The translations under genes were made by a program, and so were the position numbers. Of a stretch of 64,000 nucleotides of DNA, positions 52,372-61,759 are shown in pieces. Source of the DNA: JAHQVI01 sp050330195 (lineage in GTDB: Bacteria; Pseudomonadota; Alphaproteobacteria; Rhizobiales; Rhodomicrobiaceae); the NCBI GenBank assembly GCA_050330195.1, contig JBHJOB010000007.1, forward strand, positions 1 to 64,000, written 5' to 3'. Every line of letters starts with the position of its first letter. Position 1 is the stretch's first letter. The notes below the pieces were generated by a model, which saw nothing but the letters and a program-made list of their open reading frames with translations, ran no database searches and was not told where the DNA came from.

Positions 52372-52756
52372 ATCGATTTCCTGTACAACTACAGCGTTTA
52401 CTCTCCGGCATGGCAAACGTTTAAGTATTTTAGCGCCGGAACGTATAACTCTGTTGTAACGATGGCAATGTCAATAAAATTCGGCGCGACCGTCTGATCT
52501 CAGCTTTGAATGTGCCCAGTAAAATAGAAGGCGATCATTAGCTTAATAAAATACGTAACATATAAGTTACTTGATGTATATTCACTGCATATAACTCAAA
52601 CGCGTTTTTTTGTTGTTTGCAAATCGACACGAACTGAGTCTGGTTTATGAAATAACAATATCGAAATATTATTTTAGCAGGCGATTTTGTAGTTGATTTA
52701 GCTATCCGATGTAGCCTTGCAGGCAAGAAATTCTGCATCCTGCTGAAGTAGCTGAT

Positions 52757-53962
52757 ATGAAATTGTTTGCCCTCATCACAGGCGCGGTGCTCACCAGCGT
52801 AGGCGCTTACGTCGTCATCGGCGAGCATATGGCCGGCGTCAGCGCCGGTGCTGAAATCAATGCGCGGCTGGCCACCATTCGCGCGCCGATCAGCGGTTCC
52901 CTGTCCTTGCGAACGGCTGGTATCGGCAGCCGCGTCTGGCCCGATCAGATCATCGCGACGATTGACGACGAGCGCGTCGATACGAGCCGGCTCGCCGATC
53001 TCAGGCAGGCCGCGTCGTCGCTGAGCGCCGAGAACAAACGCATCGAGACGCAGCAGGCAAACCTGAAATCCGTGAAGCAGGCGCTGCTGTCACATGCCGC
53101 AACCTACAAGCGGGGCCGCATCCGCCAGCTTGAGGCGCGCATCGGCGAGGCGAAGGCGCAAAAGGACGCCGCGTTTGCCCGGCTGCGCGAACAGGATGCA
53201 GCGCTTGAGCGCGCCAATAATCTGAACGAGCGCGGCGTGCAGACCGCCGCCAACCTGGAGCGCGCGAAAGCGGCGCGGGATGTGGCCGCCGAAGAGTTGA
53301 AAGTCACCGATCATCGCATCGCCTTTCTGACGATCGAGCTCGATGCGGCCCGCAACGACACCTTTCTCGGCGATTCCTACAATGATGCGCCATATTCGGT
53401 GCAGCGGCTTCGCGAGACCGAATTGCGTCTGGCCGAGCTTGCGGCCGAGCATGCAAGCCTCATCCAGCGGGCGGAGGAGGCGCGCAATCAGATCGACGAG
53501 GAACTTCAGCGGCTCAACCGGCTCAGATCGGCCGAGTTGACTTCGCCGGTCGAGGGGCTGGTCTGGGAGTACCGCTCCAATACCGGCGAAGTGATCGGGC
53601 GCGGAGCGGAACTCGTTCGGCTCGTCGATTGCGGCACCGTGATGATAACGGCGAGCGTCGGCGAGACCTTGTACAACAAGCTGAAGCAGGGCGATGCCGC
53701 GCAGTTCCGCCTGCTGAACAACAATGAGGTCTTCGACGCGACGGTGACCCGTCTGGCCGGAGCGGGGGCGTCTTCCATCTACGACAATCTCGCGATAGCT
53801 CCGTCACAGGACCGTCGCGAGCGATACGACGTCACGCTGAACGCGCCCGGTTTGCGCAGCCATTCGGAACTCGGCTGCTCGGTCGGGCGGACCGGCCGTG
53901 TCGTCTTCTCTGGCGGTCCCATCGAGGCAGTGCGCCAGCTTCTGGCGGATCTGAGCATGTAA
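52757..53962 (+). CDS. HlyD/BgsB-like membrane-fusion protein
   Basis: A 401-aa protein with a single N-terminal membrane helix, lipoyl-like half-motifs flanking a long alpha-helical coiled coil (about 90-270), and a beta-barrel end. It is followed with a TAATG overlap by a GT2 synthase, the order of bgsB-bgsA, where BgsB is the proposed periplasmic partner of the mixed-linkage beta-glucan synthase of Sinorhizobium meliloti. Export of the nascent glucan is the likely role. The identity with bgsB is inferred from order and architecture. Upstream, 52372-52756 is AT-rich with no gene. Confidence 0.75.
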   Translation: MKLFALITGAVLTSVGAYVVIGEHMAGVSAGAEINARLATIRAPISGSLSLRTAGIGSRVWPDQIIATIDDERVDTSRLADLRQAASSLSAENKRIETQQANLKSVKQALLSHAATYKRGRIRQLEARIGEAKAQKDAAFARLREQDAALERANNLNERGVQTAANLERAKAARDVAAEELKVTDHRIAFLTIELDAARNDTFLGDSYNDAPYSVQRLRETELRLAELAAEHASLIQRAEEARNQIDEELQRLNRLRSAELTSPVEGLVWEYRSNTGEVIGRGAELVRLVDCGTVMITASVGETLYNKLKQGDAAQFRLLNNNEVFDATVTRLAGAGASSIYDNLAIAPSQDRRERYDVTLNAPGLRSHSELGCSVGRTGRVVFSGGPIEAVRQLLADLSM

Positions 53963-55938
53963 TGTTTGCGTTCGGCGAAACGTTCTCGAATTACGCGCCA
54001 ACCCTACTCGTCATCGGTCTGGCTCTGCTCGTCCTGCCCTTCATTCGCCCCACTCAGCCTGTCATGCGCGCCCTTCTGGTCGCGGCGACGATTATCCTCA
54101 CATGGCGCTACATGGCGTGGCGTCTGACTGAAACCGTCCATCCGCTGGACAGTGGCGTGAACGGGATTGCGTCCTGGGCATTCGCGGGTCTCGAAACGCT
54201 CTCCGCCATATCCGCGACCGTGGCCGGACTTTTCCTGTTGCGCTACAAGGATCGCCGCAGCGAGGCGACGCATTATGCGGAATGGTGGTCGCCCGGACCA
54301 CCGCCTCCCGTCGACGTTTTCATCGCGACCTACAATGAAGACCGCGAAATTCTGGAGCGCACCATCGCGGGCGCGAAGCATCTCGCCTATCCGAATGCGC
54401 GGATTCATGTGCTCGACGACGGACGCCGGCTCTGGCTGGCAGCGCTGTGCACGGAATTGGGCGTCTCCTACATTGCGCGCACGGAGAACAGCCACGCCAA
54501 GGCGGGAAACATCAACAGCGCCTTTGCGCAGCGCATGGCCGATCCCGATCCGCCCGGCTTCATCCTTGTTCTCGACGCCGACTTCGTTCCGCATCGGGAT
54601 TTCATCGATCGCGCCATCGCGCTGTTTCATGACAGCCGCGTCGGCCTCGTGCAAACGCCGCAATGTTTCTTCAATCCCGATCCGATCCAGCACAATCTCG
54701 ATATCGCGGCCGCATATCCTGATGAACAGCGGTTCTTCTTCGATCACGTCGAGCCCTCCCATGATGCATGGGGCACCGCGATCTGCTGCGGCACCTCCTC
54801 GATGGTCCGCACGCAGGCGCTGACGGAAATCGGCGGCGTCCCGACGCAGAGCGTGACGGAAGACTTCCTGCTGACGCTCAGGCTTTCCGAAGACGGATGG
54901 AAAACCGTTTACCTGAACGAGCCACTCTCTGAGGGTCTCGCGCCGGAGGGGCTGAAGGAATATGTCACGCAGCGTGCCCGCTGGTGCCTCGGGCTCATGC
55001 AGATCTCGCGCGACGTCTACAATCCCTTCTCCATGCGTCACAGGCTCGGCTTCGGCTATCGCCTTGCCGTTTTCGACTCCTTCCTCTACTGGACCTCGAC
55101 GCCCTGGTTCCGCTGCGCCGCGCTCGCCGCCCCGCTTCTCTACTGGTATTTCGGGATCATCGTCGTCAATGCCGCCGTTCCCGACATCATCTATTATTTC
55201 TTGCCGAGCTACATCGCCACGCTTTGCGTGCTGAACTGGCTGTCGCGGGGGTTGCTGATTCCGTTCGTTTCCGATGTCGGCCAGGTGCTGACGGCATGGC
55301 CCCTCACCCGGGCCTCGATCGCGGGATTGATGCCCGGAGGAGCCAAGCCCTTCAAGGTCACGGCGAAAGGCGGCGATCGCAGCGAGATGATCGTGCAATG
55401 GCCATTCCTGCGCGTGTTTGCGGTCCTGTTCGCGCTTACGCTCGGCGGACTTTGCCTGCCGCTGGTGAGCGATCAGACGCATCTGCAGGAAGCTGGCGAC
55501 GGGCGTTTCGTCATTCTGGGATGGTCGATCTACAACCTGCTCGTGCTGGCCCTGACAATGGCGGTCTGCTTCGAGCGTCCCCGTTTTTCCCATCCGATGA
55601 ACCATGCGCCCGAGACGGCGGGCTTGTGGGATGGGGAGATGTTTGCCGCAGGCTGGGCGTTCGAGCTCAGCGCCGATCGCGCGCGCATCCGGGGCCCATC
55701 AGGCTTGAACACGGGCGAAACGACGATCCTGCGTCTTGACGATATCGGCGACGTCTCCGCGCGGATCGAGAAGGAGACCCCCGAAGGGTACATCCTCCGG
55801 CTTGATCCGTCATCGGAGCAGAAAAGCATCCTGCTGGCAAAGCTTCACACGGCATCGCATGCGCCCGGCGTGCATAGCGGCGCCGTCACAGGCATAGCGG
55901 CGGGGCTCTTGCGGCTGGTCATGCCGAAAACATCCTGA
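53962..55938 (+). CDS. BgsA-like processive family-2 glucan synthase
   Basis: A 658-aa membrane glycosyltransferase: two N-terminal helices, a cytoplasmic GT-A domain with D-D-G (152-154), D-A-D (205-207), T-E-D (299-301) and Q-R-A-R-W (337-341), then at least five C-terminal helices. The last 110 residues form a beta-rich region where a PilZ domain would sit in BcsA, but R-x-x-x-R and D-x-S-x-x-G are missing or degenerate, as reported for BgsA, which nevertheless needs c-di-GMP. No bcsB, bcsC or bcsZ is nearby, so cellulose synthase is unlikely. Predicted product is a linear beta-glucan. Confidence 0.82.
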   Translation: MFAFGETFSNYAPTLLVIGLALLVLPFIRPTQPVMRALLVAATIILTWRYMAWRLTETVHPLDSGVNGIASWAFAGLETLSAISATVAGLFLLRYKDRRSEATHYAEWWSPGPPPPVDVFIATYNEDREILERTIAGAKHLAYPNARIHVLDDGRRLWLAALCTELGVSYIARTENSHAKAGNINSAFAQRMADPDPPGFILVLDADFVPHRDFIDRAIALFHDSRVGLVQTPQCFFNPDPIQHNLDIAAAYPDEQRFFFDHVEPSHDAWGTAICCGTSSMVRTQALTEIGGVPTQSVTEDFLLTLRLSEDGWKTVYLNEPLSEGLAPEGLKEYVTQRARWCLGLMQISRDVYNPFSMRHRLGFGYRLAVFDSFLYWTSTPWFRCAALAAPLLYWYFGIIVVNAAVPDIIYYFLPSYIATLCVLNWLSRGLLIPFVSDVGQVLTAWPLTRASIAGLMPGGAKPFKVTAKGGDRSEMIVQWPFLRVFAVLFALTLGGLCLPLVSDQTHLQEAGDGRFVILGWSIYNLLVLALTMAVCFERPRFSHPMNHAPETAGLWDGEMFAAGWAFELSADRARIRGPSGLNTGETTILRLDDIGDVSARIEKETPEGYILRLDPSSEQKSILLAKLHTASHAPGVHSGAVTGIAAGLLRLVMPKTS

Positions 55939-55970
55939 CCCAAACCCTAACGCCCTGATGGAGGGACAAA

Positions 55971-57083
55971 ATGCAACAGACCCCGAAATCGCTGAAGCTG
56001 GCCACACGCCTGATCATCGGCGCCCTCGTCCTGCTCATTGCGCCGGCGCTTGCGGCGGGCGTCCTCTTTAGCCAGAAGCTGAAAAATGAATTGAACGATA
56101 TGGTTCTGGCGCAGATGATCGACCGGACCGAAATGGCGCGCGAACAGCTTACCGGTCGGCTGGACCAGCTCTGGCATGAAGTGAAGGTGCTCAGCACTCA
56201 GGTGCAAACCGGCAACCCGGAGCAATTGCGGGAACGTCTGACCCTGCTCAGCCAGGTTGACAATCGCTTTAACTGGCTGGGCTTCGCCGATGTCAGCGGG
56301 CGCGTGATCGCCTCCTCGAACGGGATGCTGGAAGACGCGAATGTGGCGCAGCGTCCCTGGTTCGCACGCGGTCTGGAAGCGCCCTTCGCCGGCGACGTCC
56401 ATGAAGCGGTGCTTCTGAAAAACCTCCTGCCCATGCGCGACGAGCCGTATCGGTTCATCGACTTCTCCGCACCGGTCAGGGATGCGGACGGAAAAACCAT
56501 TGGCGTTCTCGGCGCTCATATGGACTGGAAGTGGGTGAAGGGAGTGATCCACAGCTTTCAGTCTTTCGGCAAGCAGGCACTGCTGATTTCGCAGAACCAG
56601 CAGATCCTGCACGGTCCGATCGACAGCCAGGGCGCGGAGTTGAGCGGAGGGCTCGCAACTGCGGCCGCATCGGGCGCGCGGATCGCAAGGGCGGAACGCT
56701 GGGCCGATGGCAAGACCTATCTGACCGTCGCTCTGCCCGTAGGGACCGCCGCCGATGCGCCGAGCTTTGGCTGGTCGCTGGTCTTGCGTCAGGAGGCCGA
56801 TGCCGCGAGTGTCCATGCCGGTTCGCTGCTGCGGGATTACGTCATGCTCGCGGGCATTGCCGTTCTGGTCAGCCTGTTCGGGATGTGCGCGCTGATCATT
56901 TCAAATGCCGCGCCGATCACGCGGGTGAGCCGTTTCGCAAGCACCATAGCCGATGAGATCGATGCGGGTGTCCCGCCCGATCCCGTTGGATGCGCCGAAG
57001 CGGTCGGCCTGACGAATGCGCTCACGAAGCTTCAATCGCGGCTGGGTCCGGAAACGGTCACGCGATTGAGACGCGCCGGATAG
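55971..57083 (+). CDS. Cache-domain sensor lacking an output domain
   Basis: A 370-aa membrane protein: helix about 12-32, periplasmic dCache-like domain (about 45-280, with W-L-G-F-A-D-V-S-G-R-V-I-A-S and I-D-F-S-A-P-V-R-D-A-D-G-K-T-I-G-V), second helix about 283-305, then only about 65 residues of HAMP-like or coiled helix. No kinase, GGDEF or chemotaxis domain follows. It starts 32 bases after bgsA with a GGAGGGA site, so it likely belongs to the same operon and may transmit a signal by contact. A truncation of a larger gene is possible, but the frame ends cleanly before a 403-base gap. Confidence 0.78.
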   Translation: MQQTPKSLKLATRLIIGALVLLIAPALAAGVLFSQKLKNELNDMVLAQMIDRTEMAREQLTGRLDQLWHEVKVLSTQVQTGNPEQLRERLTLLSQVDNRFNWLGFADVSGRVIASSNGMLEDANVAQRPWFARGLEAPFAGDVHEAVLLKNLLPMRDEPYRFIDFSAPVRDADGKTIGVLGAHMDWKWVKGVIHSFQSFGKQALLISQNQQILHGPIDSQGAELSGGLATAAASGARIARAERWADGKTYLTVALPVGTAADAPSFGWSLVLRQEADAASVHAGSLLRDYVMLAGIAVLVSLFGMCALIISNAAPITRVSRFASTIADEIDAGVPPDPVGCAEAVGLTNALTKLQSRLGPETVTRLRRAG

Positions 57084-57486
57084 GACGAAGGGCGCGGCGG
57101 CCTTCGGTCTCCTCCGGCATTTTTTCGCTGTCGGGCCGGGTGTATTCTTGCCACGGGGGATGGGCAATCTCCGCCCGCGTCCATTCGCCGTGGCTCAACG
57201 AATGCCGTATGGGCGGAGGGATGGCGCGCCACATCATGACCTGGCCGCTCCCGGCGGAGAATTACAAAAAAAGCCGATGAAATACAGTCGCTTGCAACGA
57301 GGCATGATGGCAGCTTAAACTGATGCCGGTTTGGGCCGCGTCCCTTGTCCGGTTCTGTCCGGCTCGATGCGGATGCTTGCGGTTCCGGCAACTGGCGGGC
57401 GGATCGCTGCGGCGAAGCCTGTTGCAAATTCCCGAAATCGGCGGCAAAGACTGGAAAAGCCGGGTTTGGCAGCGAAGAGGCGAAGC

Positions 57487-59832
57487 ATGCAGTCATCGAT
57501 GACGGCGTGGCTCAAACAGTATTTCAGCCACAGACCGCTTTCCGTGAAGCGGGCGCTTCTCATCATCATTCTGCTCGCCGCCCTTCCACCGATCATCTTC
57601 AGCGCCGTCCTTCTCATACGGTATGCCGCAAGCGAAAGAATCATCGCCGAGCGGACGCTTGTGGAAAGCGCGGAAGCGGTCGCCCGGGCCATCGACGCCG
57701 AGTTCATGGCCGTTGAAGCCGTATTGCAGGCGCTGGCCAGTTCCACCCGGCTCCAGGCAGACGATCTTCAAGGGTTCGGCAACCAGATTCGCGCGGTTTC
57801 GGCGCGCACCGGCCGGGATTTCGCGCTGGTCGATGCGCAGGGACAGACCATTATCGCAACCTCGCCGGAAATGAACCGCGATATTTTCAGATCGCCCGAT
57901 GAGACGGTTTTCACCAATGTGCTCCCGAAGCCGGAGGGCGAATTCGCCGCCTATGTCATCATTCCCTTCAAGAGAAAAAATGGCGATGTCTGGTTTCTTG
58001 AGGGGAGCGTCAAGAACGCCGATTTCCGGGATATTCTTGCCGAGCCCGGCGTTCCATCCGACTGGGTCGTCTCCATCGTGGACAGGACCGGGACGCATCT
58101 GATCCGCTCGCATGGAAGTGAGCGTTTCGCTGGCAAGCCTCTCGTTGAGCCTCTCGTTGCGCAGATCAAGCGCCGCCAGCGCGGGATACTGGAAACCGTT
58201 TCGCTCGAAGGCATCCCGTTGATTTCGACCGTGGCATTCGCAAGGACCAGCGGCTGGGCCGCGGCGATCGGTCTGCCGAGGGCAAATCTGGCCGCACCGC
58301 TCCGGGAGCAGTTGACGAGCCTTGTCCTGCTTGCCGTGCCGCTGACGGCGCTCGCTCTGATCGCCGGGGTCATGCTTGCGGGTCTGCTCAACGGAGCGAT
58401 GGACGCTCTGAAGATCATGGCCGCGAAGGTTGGCCGCGACGGCAATACCGGGTTTGCGCCGACGCTGATCCATGACGCCAACGAGGTTGGCGATGTCATG
58501 GCGCAAACCTCTGCCGAATTGCACCGGCGGCGGGAGGAACTTGCCGCACTGAATGCGACGCTCGAAGAGCGGGTCATGGCCCGCACCGCCGAATTGACGG
58601 AAGCCAACAAGCGGCTGGAAAATGAGATCAGGCTGCCGGAGAGCAGCGAAGCCCAGCTTCGGCAGATGCAGAAGATGGAGGCCGTGGGACAGCTCACCGG
58701 CGGCATCGCGCATGATTTCAACAACATGCTGGCGGTTATCCTGAGCGGCTTGCACCTCATCCGCCGGCGTCTGAAACGCGGCAATGCCGAGATCGAGCCC
58801 CTGCTCGACGGGGCCGTGCATGGCGCCGAGCGCGCCGCTGCTCTCGTTTCACGGCTTCTGGCCTTCTCGCGTCAGCAACCCCTGTCGCCCGAGCCGGTGG
58901 AGGTCAATCGGCTGCTTTCGGGACTTGAAGACATGCTGCGCCGGACGATCCCGGAGAATATCGCCATGGAGATGGTGCTGGCCGGAGGGCTGTGGCAAAC
59001 CCTTGCCGATGTGCACGGCCTTGAGAATACGCTCGTCAATCTTGCCGTGAATGCCCGGGACGCGATGCCGGAGGGCGGCAAACTGACCTTCGAGACGGCG
59101 AACGCCTTTCTTGACGAAGCTTACGCAACGGAGCATCCCGAAGTTGCTTCCGGCCAGTATGTGATGATCGCCGTCACCGATATGGGCGAAGGGATGCCTC
59201 CGGATGTGCTCGACCGCGTTTTCGAGCCCTTCTACACGACGAAGCCGACCGGGGCCGGCACAGGGCTTGGCCTCAGCCAGGTCTATGGCTTCATCAAGCA
59301 GTCCGGCGGCCATGTGAAAATCTACAGCGAGCCCGGCGTCGGCACGTCGGTGAAGCTATACCTGCCCCGGCATCAGGCGGCGAATTCGGCACATCAGAAC
59401 CCGCCGCGAAAGACGCCTCCCGCCGTTGCCAGACGGGGCGACCGGGAACTGATCCTGATCGTCGAGGATGATCCCGATGTTCGCCGCGTGACCGTCGAAA
59501 TGCTGGAAGAGCTGAACTACGCCACGCTCCAGGCGGAAGACGGCGCGGATGCGTTGCGGCTGATCGAGAACACGCCGGACATCGCGCTGCTGCTGACCGA
59601 TGTCGTGATGCCGAAAATGAACGGCAGGGCTCTGGCCGACGCCACCGCGCAGATCAGGCCGGATCTGAAAGTGCTGTTCACGACCGGCTATACGCGCAAC
59701 GCCATCATTCATAACGGCGTGCTCGATGAAGGCGTCAACCTGCTGATCAAGCCCTACAATATCGACGATCTGAGCCGCAAATTGCACGAGCTGTTCAGGG
59801 ATGCCGATTTGGACATTTCAAATTCGAGTTGA
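57487..59832 (+). CDS. Hybrid sensor histidine kinase with Cache sensor and REC domain
   Basis: A 781-aa protein: helix 20-44, Cache-like periplasmic domain about 45-275, helix 277-300, HAMP/coiled linker, HisKA with H409 in G-G-I-A-H-D-F-N-N, HATPase with N518/N522 and D-M-G-E-G-M, and a C-terminal receiver with phospho-acceptor D705 and K755. The H-D-F-N-N form belongs to a kinase class that often has a receiver on the same chain. ATG 57487 has GAGG 7 bases upstream. No response regulator or DNA-binding partner is adjacent; it follows the bgs-like operon and a Cache sensor but has its own 403-base upstream region, which shows no clear feature. Confidence 0.88.
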   Translation: MQSSMTAWLKQYFSHRPLSVKRALLIIILLAALPPIIFSAVLLIRYAASERIIAERTLVESAEAVARAIDAEFMAVEAVLQALASSTRLQADDLQGFGNQIRAVSARTGRDFALVDAQGQTIIATSPEMNRDIFRSPDETVFTNVLPKPEGEFAAYVIIPFKRKNGDVWFLEGSVKNADFRDILAEPGVPSDWVVSIVDRTGTHLIRSHGSERFAGKPLVEPLVAQIKRRQRGILETVSLEGIPLISTVAFARTSGWAAAIGLPRANLAAPLREQLTSLVLLAVPLTALALIAGVMLAGLLNGAMDALKIMAAKVGRDGNTGFAPTLIHDANEVGDVMAQTSAELHRRREELAALNATLEERVMARTAELTEANKRLENEIRLPESSEAQLRQMQKMEAVGQLTGGIAHDFNNMLAVILSGLHLIRRRLKRGNAEIEPLLDGAVHGAERAAALVSRLLAFSRQQPLSPEPVEVNRLLSGLEDMLRRTIPENIAMEMVLAGGLWQTLADVHGLENTLVNLAVNARDAMPEGGKLTFETANAFLDEAYATEHPEVASGQYVMIAVTDMGEGMPPDVLDRVFEPFYTTKPTGAGTGLGLSQVYGFIKQSGGHVKIYSEPGVGTSVKLYLPRHQAANSAHQNPPRKTPPAVARRGDRELILIVEDDPDVRRVTVEMLEELNYATLQAEDGADALRLIENTPDIALLLTDVVMPKMNGRALADATAQIRPDLKVLFTTGYTRNAIIHNGVLDEGVNLLIKPYNIDDLSRKLHELFRDADLDISNSS

Positions 59833-59853
59833 GGCAGGCCTTTCGGATCCGTG

Positions 59854-60324
59854 TCATTTCGGGATGGCGAGCGGCGTGTAGAGGCAGCGGTCCGGCTTCA
59901 GGTCGACGAGCGGCGTGCTATCGAGACAATCCAGCCCGCGCACGAGGACCATGTTTCCATCGCGTTCGACGAAACGGACGATGGATGTGCCGATCGGGTT
60001 GGGGCGCACAGGCGAGCGCAGCGCGAAGGTGCCTTTGGTGCCGCCGTCATGCGCCGGGTTCTGGATGACGAGATCGCGCCGGGACCGGTCCAGCCAATAG
60101 AGCACTTCAAGCTGCTGGAACGCTTCGATGCCTTGCAGGGCGGGCGTCCAGGGCTCGAAAATCTCGATGCGGCAGACGGGGCCGTCATGCTTGCCCTGCC
60201 TCGGGCAGTCGGCGCGGTTCGACCACGGCGTGTGAATGCGGCCGATGAAGGTGATTTCGGCATCCATCCGCTCCGGAAAGGCAACCGCCTGTTCGCCCTC
60301 GCGTATCCCGCTCTCATTCGCCAT
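59854..60324 (-). CDS. trmO: tRNA (N6-threonylcarbamoyladenosine(37)-N6)-methyltransferase TrmO
   Basis: A 156-aa TrmO/TsaA-family protein. Signatures are F-A-L-R-S-P-V-R-P-N-P-I-G (100-112) and L-D-C-L-D-S-T-P-L-V-D-L-K-P (131-144). The enzyme methylates t6A37 of a threonine tRNA using SAM. This is the short single-domain form, lacking the C-terminal region of E. coli TrmO. Convergent with the kinase gene, 21 bases apart. Confidence 0.88.
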   Translation of the reverse strand: MANESGIREGEQAVAFPERMDAEITFIGRIHTPWSNRADCPRQGKHDGPVCRIEIFEPWTPALQGIEAFQQLEVLYWLDRSRRDLVIQNPAHDGGTKGTFALRSPVRPNPIGTSIVRFVERDGNMVLVRGLDCLDSTPLVDLKPDRCLYTPLAIPK

Positions 60325-60346
60325 TCTTTTTCCCTATCCAGGCCAG

Positions 60347-60376
60347 ACCCGCCTTACCTGTTTCGGTAGGGCGGGT
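60347..60376 (-). terminator. Terminator-like hairpin after the MOT1-type gene
   Basis: ACCCGCCTTACC (60347-60358) pairs with GGTAGGGCGGGT (60365-60376) with a single mismatch, forming a 12-base stem and 6-base loop, 36 bases after the MOT1-type stop and 22 bases before the trmO start. It probably ends the upstream transcript, although no U-run is present. Confidence 0.55.
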
Positions 60377-60411
60377 GTTGTCACCAGTGTTTCTTGTGTC
60401 GGGGGTGGCGG

Positions 60412-61587
60412 TCAAGACCGACTGCCCGGCCGGAGCTGCGCGTATCGGCGGCCAAGCTGAGCGCGGACAAGTTCGGCAAGGCATCCAGCCAGAAGCCCCA
60501 CGGCGACATTTACCAGCAGGCTGACAAGCGCGGTTATTCCGATAATCGTCAGACAGGCCGGGCGCAGGAAGGTGAGGCGGCGCACATTCATGAGCTGATA
60601 GCCGGCAAAGGCCAGCAGCGCGGCGATCACGGCCATGGGGATCAATTGCAGCCATGCGAGCGCATTCGGCCCCGCAAGAACGCCAAGCGCGAGGCAGGAG
60701 ACCCCGAAAATGACGGGCGCGAGCCCCGTTCGCGCGCCCTGCCCATATTGCGCGGCGAGCCCGCCCGCTCCGTGACACATCGGAACGGCGCCGAAGGGCG
60801 CCAGCAGAAGGTTGAGCCCGCCCGAGGACATTGCGAGGTTGCGTGCATTGATCCGGTGCCGGTCCTGCGGAAAATAATCGCCCGCAATGGCGGCTGTCAG
60901 CAGGACCGCATTCGTCACCGTCAAGGCAAGCTGCGGCAGCACGCCGGTTTCCATGGCGCGCCAGAAGGCGTCCGGACCCGCCATGTGCAGGCCGGGCCAG
61001 TGCCAGCCGACGCCGCCCGTTGGAAGCTGCGCTGTGCCCGAGGCCAGCGGCCACGCGATCGCGCAGGCCAGAAGGATCAGGCATCCCGCCTCGCGCAGCC
61101 GGGTCAGACCGAGCGCCACGAGCACCGAAAAGAGGATCAGGCCGAGCCACAGATCATGCCCGGCGATCCCGAAACTGGTCACGATCAGGCTGAGCCCGAG
61201 CCCGAGCTGGATGCCGAAAAGGATGGTGCGCGGGACGAGCCGCTCGACATGAACGATCAGCCCGCTACCGCCGAGCGCAAGCAGCGCCACGCCGAGAATG
61301 ATCCCGCTTGCCATCATGTCGGATGCGGTCATGACGCCGGTGATGGCCAGAGCGGCGATGGCTTTCATAGGCTGAACGGGCACGGGGCGGCGGTAGTAGA
61401 GGCCGGTGGCGATGGCGAAGACGCCGAAGCCGACGAGAATCCCGGCGCCGTCGTGAGCGCCGACGACCAGCAGGCCGATGACCAGCGGCAGGAAGATGCC
61501 CAGATCGGCGAATGCGCCGGATATGTCGCCCAGCCATGGCCGCCAGCCCGATCCGGCCGGAACATTCGGTATCTTCGACGTGTCCAT
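60412..61587 (-). CDS. MOT1-type molybdate/sulfate transporter
   Basis: A 391-aa carrier with about ten membrane helices. The start region W-L-G-D-I-S-G-A-F-A-D-L-G and the motif P-V-P-V-Q-P-M-K-A-I-A, plus G-A-V-P-M-C-H-G-A-G-G-L later, match the MOT1/putative sulfate-molybdate family that moves molybdate. It diverges from a tungstate ABC transporter operon, so both probably respond to molybdate or tungstate. It begins at ATG 61587, 172 bases from the ABC operon. Confidence 0.86.
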   Translation of the reverse strand: MDTSKIPNVPAGSGWRPWLGDISGAFADLGIFLPLVIGLLVVGAHDGAGILVGFGVFAIATGLYYRRPVPVQPMKAIAALAITGVMTASDMMASGIILGVALLALGGSGLIVHVERLVPRTILFGIQLGLGLSLIVTSFGIAGHDLWLGLILFSVLVALGLTRLREAGCLILLACAIAWPLASGTAQLPTGGVGWHWPGLHMAGPDAFWRAMETGVLPQLALTVTNAVLLTAAIAGDYFPQDRHRINARNLAMSSGGLNLLLAPFGAVPMCHGAGGLAAQYGQGARTGLAPVIFGVSCLALGVLAGPNALAWLQLIPMAVIAALLAFAGYQLMNVRRLTFLRPACLTIIGITALVSLLVNVAVGLLAGCLAELVRAQLGRRYAQLRPGSRS

Positions 61588-61679
61588 GGTCGCTCGCGTT
61601 TTCCAGATGGTTCAAGGCTCGAATTCATCAGGCGATCCAGCGCCTTGCGGACGGCTGCCAGCCCGCAGCAGGCGGTATA

Positions 61680-61745
61680 TTATTGCAAACTTGCGCTGAA
61701 CAGGAAACTGTTGCAAAATTTACCGAGCCTTGCGCAATGAATGCA
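61680..61745. promoter_or_regulatory. Repeated TTGCAAA/TTGCGC elements upstream of the tungstate operon
   Basis: TTGCAAA occurs at 61683 and 61711, TTGCGC at 61691 and 61730, and TTGCGCAA at 61730 is palindromic. Their clustering between the divergent molybdate and tungstate transporters makes a common regulator site plausible; no consensus was recognised. Confidence 0.3.
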
Positions 61746-61759
61746 GAGTTTGGAAAATT

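Noticed and set aside
54004..55605. A 533-codon open frame antisense to the glucan synthase gene
   Set aside because: Shadow of a gene with all GT2 motifs; no support.
53962..55938. Naming the GT2 protein cellulose synthase BcsA
   Set aside because: No BcsB, BcsC or BcsZ neighbours and no canonical PilZ motifs.
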